NCBI GenBank assembly: GCA_024278855.1
Contig: JAJRSJ010000014.1
Coordinates: 1-48,183 of the forward strand
Direction of reading: 5' to 3'
DNA length: 48,183 nucleotides
Source of the DNA: Alphaproteobacteria bacterium
GTDB taxonomy: Bacteria; Pseudomonadota; Alphaproteobacteria; Caulobacterales; Maricaulaceae
The notes below the pieces were generated by a model. The model was not told the DNA's origin. It saw only the letters and a program-made list of their open reading frames with translations, and searched no databases. This document shows positions 42,811 through 48,183 of this stretch, one piece after another. The position numbers and the translations under genes were made by a program. Every line of letters begins with the position of its first letter. Positions within the stretch are counted from its first letter, which is position 1.

Positions 42811-44385
42811 TTATATTTGCCCGACGGCCCAAACTCCGGCCAATGTAGTTAGCGCACCCAAGGCCACAAATGCAATATTTCTTCGCAGTGTTCGCGGTTT
42901 TGTGTCCGCATTTGGCCCAGTGGGGGATTTTGATAAATCCACTTCGCCCGCCGCCCAGGCTTTAGCGAGAGCCGCAACGTTGTCGGCTGCCTCCGGCATG
43001 GCTTTGAGGGTTTTTTGGGCCCGGCGCAGATCGGCGAGAAAATCATTGATGCGGCCTTCCGGGCCAAGTTCGCGGCGCATAGATGCTTCCACCACCGGGC
43101 GCGAGGCTTCCCACATATCAAATGCCGGATCAAGGCGTCTGGCCACGCCCTCGGCCTGCATCATGGTTTTTTGCAGCATGATCAATTGTGGCTGCATTTT
43201 CATATCAAATATATCGGTGATCTCGAACAATTGTAGCAACACTTTGGCCATGGATACCTGATCGGAGGTTTTGCCAAATATTGGCTCGCCGACGGCCCGC
43301 AGCGCCGAGGCGAAATCTTCCACCGTATGATGGGCCGGCACATAGCCTGCCTCGAAATGAATTTCGGCAATGCGGGTATAATCACGCATTAAAAACCCGT
43401 ACAGAATTTCGGCGTGAAAACGTTGCTCGGCTTCACTGAGCCGCCCCAAAATACCAAAATCCAACAAGACCAGTTCGCCGTCCTTGTCGACCACCAAATT
43501 GCCCTCATGCATGTCGGCGTGAAATACCCCGTAATCAAAGGCGCAGGTGAGAAAACTTTGGATGACTTTGATAGCCAAGGCCTTGCGGTCAATATTCGGG
43601 TCGCTAAGCAGGGCGTCACTGGAAAACGCCGTGCCGTCTATCCATTCAAGCACCATGACATTTTTGGAGCTATAAGCCCAGTGAATTTCCGGTACACGAA
43701 ACAGGCCGGTTTCTTCTGCCGCTTCGCCGAGTTCACTGGCCGCCGCCGCTTCAAGGCGTAAATCCAGCTCCAACGTCACGGCCCGCGCCGCCGTTTCCAC
43801 AAATAATTTTGGCCCGAGCCGGCGCGACGTCGGCACGAAAAATTCCGCCAAGCCTGCCACCATTCGAAGTACGTCAATATCTTTGGCCATGCGGGTATGG
43901 ATGTTGGGGCGCAGGATTTTCACCGCCACTGTCTCACCCTCTTTCAACACTGCCTTATGCACCTGCGCAACCGAAGCGGCGGCTATGGGTTCAGATAATG
44001 ACGTAAATATTTCCTGCCAGGGTTTGCCGTATTCTTTTTCTATCCGCTCTATTGCTTCGTCGCGCGAGAACGGCGGCACCTTATCCTTGAGGCGCGACAG
44101 ACCCTTGGTAAACTCCGGGTCAAGCATGTCGGAGCGGGTCGCCAAAATCTGGCCAACCTTAATATAGGCCGGGCCAAGTTTTTCCAGCGCATTTGCAAAA
44201 CGCTCACCAGGATTTTTAGCCCAACTCTTATTAGTGGCTCGCACGGCAAAAGCCCTCGATACCCACCCAACAAACCGCGCCATAAACGGCACTTGCCCGG
44301 CATATTCTGCCGGGATCAAAGCATCATGACGCGCCAAGACAAAGGCGGTACGCAGGAGGCGAAAAGAGGTAATAATGGTTTTCAT
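42811..44385 (-). CDS. ubiB: Ubiquinone biosynthesis atypical kinase-like protein UbiB
   Basis: 524 residues of the ABC1/ADCK/UbiB family, needed for ubiquinone synthesis and lipid handling. The family KxGQ motif is in AYIKVGQILATRSDM; the Ala-rich loop is IAAASVAQVH; ExD is in LELDLRLEA; catalytic-loop Asp in GVFHADMHEGNLVVD and metal Asp in LVLLDFGILGRL. The C-terminus has one membrane helix (IAFVALGALTTLAGVWAVG). Head of the operon to moeB. The usual upstream partner ubiE is absent here. Confidence 0.95.
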   Translation of the reverse strand: MKTIITSFRLLRTAFVLARHDALIPAEYAGQVPFMARFVGWVSRAFAVRATNKSWAKNPGERFANALEKLGPAYIKVGQILATRSDMLDPEFTKGLSRLKDKVPPFSRDEAIERIEKEYGKPWQEIFTSLSEPIAAASVAQVHKAVLKEGETVAVKILRPNIHTRMAKDIDVLRMVAGLAEFFVPTSRRLGPKLFVETAARAVTLELDLRLEAAAASELGEAAEETGLFRVPEIHWAYSSKNVMVLEWIDGTAFSSDALLSDPNIDRKALAIKVIQSFLTCAFDYGVFHADMHEGNLVVDKDGELVLLDFGILGRLSEAEQRFHAEILYGFLMRDYTRIAEIHFEAGYVPAHHTVEDFASALRAVGEPIFGKTSDQVSMAKVLLQLFEITDIFDMKMQPQLIMLQKTMMQAEGVARRLDPAFDMWEASRPVVEASMRRELGPEGRINDFLADLRRAQKTLKAMPEAADNVAALAKAWAAGEVDLSKSPTGPNADTKPRTLRRNIAFVALGALTTLAGVWAVGQI

Positions 44386-44434
44386 GCCCGCTTCTTAGCA
44401 GGGCAGGAATTTAAAAGCGAGAGGGGGTTTTGTG

Positions 44435-46696
44435 CTATCTTTGCAAATTCTCCACAAAGAAATTCAAAATCTCTTGGTCGCGGTGAATTTGGTTGGCCTT
44501 TGATCTGAAACCGTGTTTTTCGCCGGGATAGGTCATGAGGCGCATATTGTGGCGTCCGCGTTTTTGCATCTCGTCCATGAGTTTTATTGAATGCCTGAAC
44601 ACCACATTATCGTCCGCCATGCCGTGGATAAGCAAGAACGGTTCGTTCAGCCCGTCCAGATGCGCAAAAACGGATGCGTGTTCGTAGGCACCTTTGGTGT
44701 AATTCGGGTTGTCGGTACGCGGATCGCCGAGATAACGCTCGGTGTAGGCAGTGTCGTACAAGGCCCAGTCGGTGACCGGTGCGCCGGACACGCCGGCTTT
44801 GTAATGATCGGTCTGGGCCAGCATGTGCAAAACCATATAGCCGCCGTAAGACCAACCATAAACCCCCATATTGTCTGCGTCCACGAAAGGCAGGGACTTG
44901 AGAAACTCTGCGCCCACGGACTGGTCTATGGTTTCGGTGATCCCCATGGACCGATACAGATGATCTTCAACCGCTTTGCCGCGCTTTGTCGCCCCCCGAT
45001 TGTCCATTTGGAACACCACAAAGCCGTTATCGACCAAATATTGCGCCAACCAGATTTTATTGTTCCAACCTTTATTAACCCTTTGTACGCCGGGGCCGCC
45101 GTAAACAATGGTCACGGCGGCACGTTTTTCACCGGGCTTTATATCGGTCGGTTTATAGATCATATAATCCATCATCGTACCGTCGCTCGCGGCCAGTTGT
45201 CCAAATTCGGGTGTCACATGAGACGCCGTATAAGGGGCGTAAGGATGGTCCGTGTCCAACTTGTTTTCGTTAAGCCAGATCAGCGGCGTGCCGTCATTTT
45301 TGTAAGCGCGGGTCTGGGGCGGTGTGGACTTATTGGAAAATGTGCCGATATAGGCGGTGCAATTTCCGGCAAAACTGGCGGTGTGAACGCCTTTGCCTTT
45401 AGAAAGCTGCGTCAGGTTTTCACCGTCAAAATCGACGCTGTAAATATGTTGTTCAAGGGCAGTTTCTTGCCAGCCGGTGAAATAAATCTTTTGGCTAACT
45501 TCATCAATACAATTAACCTTTGAAACAGGCCACCCCCCCTTGGTGATTTGCACGGGCGGTTTGCCGATTTGGCCGTAGCGGTAAATATGCCAAAACCCGC
45601 TACGCTCGCTGGACCACAGAAATCCGCCGTCCGCAAGCGCTTTGAAATCGCCGCGTACATTGATCCAGGTTTTGCTGGTTTCTTCAAACACAACCCGGCT
45701 CTTACCTGTAGCGGGTTCAATATCCAGCATTGTCAGGGTTTTATGATCCCGCGATAAAATCCCCGCATAAAGATGCCGTCCGTTTTTGCTCCAATAGACC
45801 CGCGCTAGATAGATGTCCGGGTTGTCGCCGATATCGGCCCATACTACATCCCCGCCCATAAGCGGTTTTATAGCCAGTTTTACCGTCGCATTATCCGTAC
45901 CCGCAAATGGGTAGCGCTGGGCGATATTGTCTATGCCGTCGGCGCCGTACTCAATCCGGTGTTCTACCGCAATGGGGCTTTCGTCGATTTGCGAATAGGC
46001 CATGTGCATTTCGGTAGGCGATAACCAATACCCGGTGGAGCGGGCCAGTTCTTCCTGCACCACAAAGCTGGCCGTGGCATTGCGCACCAAATCATTGGCC
46101 CCGAAAGACAGGCGTTTTTCGCGGCCCGTAGCCAAGTCGGTCATATACAGATCATTTTCGCGCACATAGCTGACAAATTTTCCCGACGCGGAGATTTTGG
46201 CATCAGTCTCAAACCCGTCGGTATTGGTAACTTGTGCCGCCTCGTTCGTCTCTAGGTTATAGACAAAAGCATCACCGCCCAAGGGAAATAAAATCTGCTT
46301 GCCTGCGCTGTCCCAACTATAGGCGATAATGCCCTTACCCGTTTCGCGCATGCGTTCGCGGCGGTTTTTTTCTTCGGCAGAGAGGGTTTCAGGTGCGCCG
46401 AGCAAGTCCGTGGAACTGACAAGGCGCTTGCCTTCACCTGTTTCCAAATCATAGGCCCATAAATCCTGCTGGCCCGCATCATCGTTGCGGCCTTGCAAGA
46501 CCGTGACCATCTTTCCGTCAGGCGAAATTTTGGCTTTTCTTAAACTGGGGCCAGACAGGGCCGGGTCAGAGTGGATGATGGTTGCGGTGAGATCACCGGG
46601 TTTGTCATTGCCGGGTTGCGGCCCAGATATTACGGTTTGCTCAGTGCAGGCAAAAAGCAGTGTGGTCGCCAACAGGCTTGTCATAGTGAAGCGCAT
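44435..46696 (-). CDS. S9-family dipeptidyl peptidase IV-like lipoprotein
   Basis: 753 residues from ATG 46696 (GAGGA 5 nt upstream), with a lipobox (TTLLFACTEQ), so an outer-membrane or periplasmic lipoprotein. N-terminal beta-propeller region (DPP-IV N-terminal domain; YWLSPTEMHMAYSQIDESP and RVYWSKNGRHLYAG) and a C-terminal alpha/beta hydrolase with the catalytic triad: Ser in YGWSYGGYMVLHM, Asp in HGMADDNVVF and His in PGEKHGFRSKAN. It cleaves dipeptides after Pro or Ala. Divergent from the DHH gene and 49 bp before ubiB. Confidence 0.93.
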   Translation of the reverse strand: MRFTMTSLLATTLLFACTEQTVISGPQPGNDKPGDLTATIIHSDPALSGPSLRKAKISPDGKMVTVLQGRNDDAGQQDLWAYDLETGEGKRLVSSTDLLGAPETLSAEEKNRRERMRETGKGIIAYSWDSAGKQILFPLGGDAFVYNLETNEAAQVTNTDGFETDAKISASGKFVSYVRENDLYMTDLATGREKRLSFGANDLVRNATASFVVQEELARSTGYWLSPTEMHMAYSQIDESPIAVEHRIEYGADGIDNIAQRYPFAGTDNATVKLAIKPLMGGDVVWADIGDNPDIYLARVYWSKNGRHLYAGILSRDHKTLTMLDIEPATGKSRVVFEETSKTWINVRGDFKALADGGFLWSSERSGFWHIYRYGQIGKPPVQITKGGWPVSKVNCIDEVSQKIYFTGWQETALEQHIYSVDFDGENLTQLSKGKGVHTASFAGNCTAYIGTFSNKSTPPQTRAYKNDGTPLIWLNENKLDTDHPYAPYTASHVTPEFGQLAASDGTMMDYMIYKPTDIKPGEKRAAVTIVYGGPGVQRVNKGWNNKIWLAQYLVDNGFVVFQMDNRGATKRGKAVEDHLYRSMGITETIDQSVGAEFLKSLPFVDADNMGVYGWSYGGYMVLHMLAQTDHYKAGVSGAPVTDWALYDTAYTERYLGDPRTDNPNYTKGAYEHASVFAHLDGLNEPFLLIHGMADDNVVFRHSIKLMDEMQKRGRHNMRLMTYPGEKHGFRSKANQIHRDQEILNFFVENLQR

Positions 46697-46764
46697 AATT
46701 TCCTCTTTTTTGGTTTTGCCTATACTCGCAGGGGCGTGTAAGAAATGCAAGCAAGGAGACTGAA

Positions 46765-47757
46765 ATGCAGTGCTATGACGTATTTAACGGAGACGCCGAC
46801 GGTATTTGCGCGCTGATCCAATTACGGCTTGCAGACGGGTTTAAAGAGTATCCAGACGGGCCAATACTTGTTACAGGCGTTAAGCGCGACATCAATTTGT
46901 TGGCGCGGGTCAAGGCCGAAGCGGGCGACCATATCACAGTCTTGGATATTTCCGTGGGGGTCAACGCGGCAGGTTTACGCAAAAACCTAGAGGCAGGGGC
47001 TAGCGTATTTTACGTTGACCATCACAATCCGGGCAATATTCCAAAGCATGAAAACCTGTACACCGTCATTGAGACGCGCCCCGATATTTGCACCTCACTT
47101 TTGGTCAATCAATGCTTGGAGGGTGCTTTCAGAGAGTGGGCAATTGTGGGGGCGTTTGGGGATAATTTATTAGGCGCGGCCTATGAATTGGCGCGGCCCA
47201 TTGGCTATAAGCAGGAACATATTGAAGACCTTAAGCGTCTGGGCGCGTTGATCAATTATAACGCATATGGTCGGGATATATCTGATTTACATTTTGCGCC
47301 AGAGACATTGTTTAAAACTTTATTGCAATACGAAAACCCTGCTGCATTTTTGTTTAGCGAACCGGAAATCGTCCAAAAACTCGAAACCGGGTTTTACGAT
47401 GATCTTAGAAAAGCCCGAAATGCGGAGGAGTTATTATACACTGAGTTTAATTTGGACAATGATATACCCAGTCCAGTCTGGTTGTTGGCTGATGCCCCTT
47501 GGGCGCGCCGCATATCGGGTGTTTTTGGCAATGAGCTGGCCAATCAAAACCCAGGCCGAGCCCACGCCGTCCTGACCCATAATGCCAAAGACGGTTATAC
47601 GGTTTCCGTCCGTGCGCCAAGAAACCACCCAAACGGTGCAGATAAATTGTGCATGAAATTTTCTACAGGCGGTGGTCGCGCCGCCGCCGCCGGTATCAAT
47701 CATTTGGCCGTGGATAAACTTGACGGGTTTTTAGCCGCCTTTAAAAAAGCATTCTGA
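46765..47757 (+). CDS. DHH/DHHA1-family phosphoesterase-like protein
   Basis: 330 residues. FNGDADGICALIQL contains the DxD metal motif, VLDISVGVN the next acid and FYVDHHNPGNIP the DHH motif; C-terminal DHHA1 glycine motif is FSTGGGRAAAAGINH. Members cleave nanoRNA, pAp or cyclic dinucleotides, or act on other phosphodiesters; this one lacks other domains, so the substrate is open. AAGGAG precedes the ATG. Divergent from the peptidase gene. Confidence 0.85.
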   Translation: MQCYDVFNGDADGICALIQLRLADGFKEYPDGPILVTGVKRDINLLARVKAEAGDHITVLDISVGVNAAGLRKNLEAGASVFYVDHHNPGNIPKHENLYTVIETRPDICTSLLVNQCLEGAFREWAIVGAFGDNLLGAAYELARPIGYKQEHIEDLKRLGALINYNAYGRDISDLHFAPETLFKTLLQYENPAAFLFSEPEIVQKLETGFYDDLRKARNAEELLYTEFNLDNDIPSPVWLLADAPWARRISGVFGNELANQNPGRAHAVLTHNAKDGYTVSVRAPRNHPNGADKLCMKFSTGGGRAAAAGINHLAVDKLDGFLAAFKKAF

Positions 47758-47837
47758 GTTTCAGACTGGACGGCCTTAAAATTAGCATCTATAAAATCCT
47801 TGGGGTTAGGAACAGTAAATACTGCAAGGAGCAATAC

Positions 47838-48183
47838 ATGCGTAATTTCGGCACACAATTTTTTCGCCGCCCATTGGTGATAGCAACATTATTTTTAGGG
47901 TCTGGGCTTATACTGGCCGCATGTGGTGGGGGGGCAACCCCCGCGCCTCCGCCGCCTCCGCCGCCTCCGCCGCCTGTGAATACCGGGCCAACCTGGACGA
48001 AAGATGTGTTTCAGGACGAAAGTAATTTCAAAAACCGCTGTACCGCACCGCGCTCTGGCACCAACCCGGCAACCAATCAGCCATTTCCCGATACCGCAGG
48101 TTCAGCCTTGCACGAAAAACATTGGTTGCGGTCATGGAGTAACAACACTTATTTATGGTATAGCGAAATTGACGATATAGACC
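47838..48183 (+). CDS. S41-type peptidase lipoprotein, N-terminal part, runs off the window
   Basis: 115 codons with no stop before the edge. Signal peptide with lipobox (LGSGLILAACGGG), then a run of ten prolines coded by three CCTCCGCCG units plus CCT, and the start of the mature domain: DESNFKNRCTAPRSGTNP, then HEKHWLRSWSNNTYLWYSEI followed by DD. This LRSW...YLWY pattern is typical of S41 C-terminal-processing-like peptidases in alpha- and gammaproteobacteria, whose catalytic Ser/Lys domain would lie beyond the window. AAGGAG stands 7 nt before the ATG. Confidence 0.8.
   Translation, partial: MRNFGTQFFRRPLVIATLFLGSGLILAACGGGATPAPPPPPPPPPPVNTGPTWTKDVFQDESNFKNRCTAPRSGTNPATNQPFPDTAGSALHEKHWLRSWSNNTYLWYSEIDDID

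Overview
The window is chromosomal DNA from an alphaproteobacterium, most likely a marine stalked or budding type of the Maricaulales/Hyphomonadaceae/Robiginitomaculaceae area. This placement is inference from gene content: a DUF4167 protein beside prmC-prfA, a DUF1674 (SDHAF4-like) protein, a DUF4175/TIGR02302 membrane protein, a divergent bacterial-type HisRS, the ubiB-coaBC-dut-cysK-moeB run, CpaB/C/D/E-type Tad pilus genes and numerous S9/S41/D-aminoacylase-type hydrolases. No rRNA, tRNA, CRISPR array, prophage or complete insertion sequence is visible.

Layout. 1-8.4 kb: the 5' part of a penicillin-acylase-family gene, a DUF2130 coiled-coil nuclease-like protein, pgi, hisS, DUF4167, and the translationally coupled prfA-prmC pair. 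8.6-16.1 kb: a DUF1674 protein, two tandem secreted Pro/Val/Arg-rich proteins of unknown function (the first with a broken reading frame), a MarR regulator with a nitroreductase-like gene behind twin 14-bp palindromes, the DUF4175 protein and a DUF3108 protein. 16.2-22.8 kb: an N-acyl-D-amino-acid deacylase-type amidohydrolase coupled to a BASS transporter, then a partial Tad pilus operon (cpaB-cpaC-short cpaD-short cpaE). 23-33.2 kb: truB, rpsO, pnp (frame broken), a TerB-like protein, an extensin-like/M15-like protein, rpmB, dapF, an ATP-grasp ligase, a PfkB kinase with an in-frame stop, two YbjQ proteins and fabI. 33.2-38.6 kb: accessory stretch with two unknown genes, a PLP decarboxylase, an AT-rich orphan gene, a 17-bp-arm inverted repeat, an SH3-domain protein and a D-2-hydroxyacid dehydrogenase. 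38.6-38.9 kb: a strong small-RNA candidate with its own promoter, a CCUCCCC apical loop and a 16-bp terminator stem. 38.9-44.4 kb: a minus-strand operon ubiB-coaBC-unknown-dut-cysK-moeB that ends at that same, apparently bidirectional, terminator. 44.4-48.2 kb: a DPP-IV-type lipoprotein peptidase, a DHH phosphoesterase and the start of an S41-type peptidase lipoprotein.

Three genes have disrupted frames within 48 kb: pnp (one base short in an A run), the first secreted protein (one base short in a T run) and the PfkB kinase (in-frame TAA). The first two look like homopolymer indels and may be sequence errors; this affects how other unusual features should be read. The best candidates for new biology are the anti-Shine-Dalgarno-loop small RNA, the tandem secreted protein pair, the reduced CpaD/CpaE proteins, the PrmC with TPPY in place of NPPY, and the solitary inverted-repeat element beside the AT-rich orphan gene.
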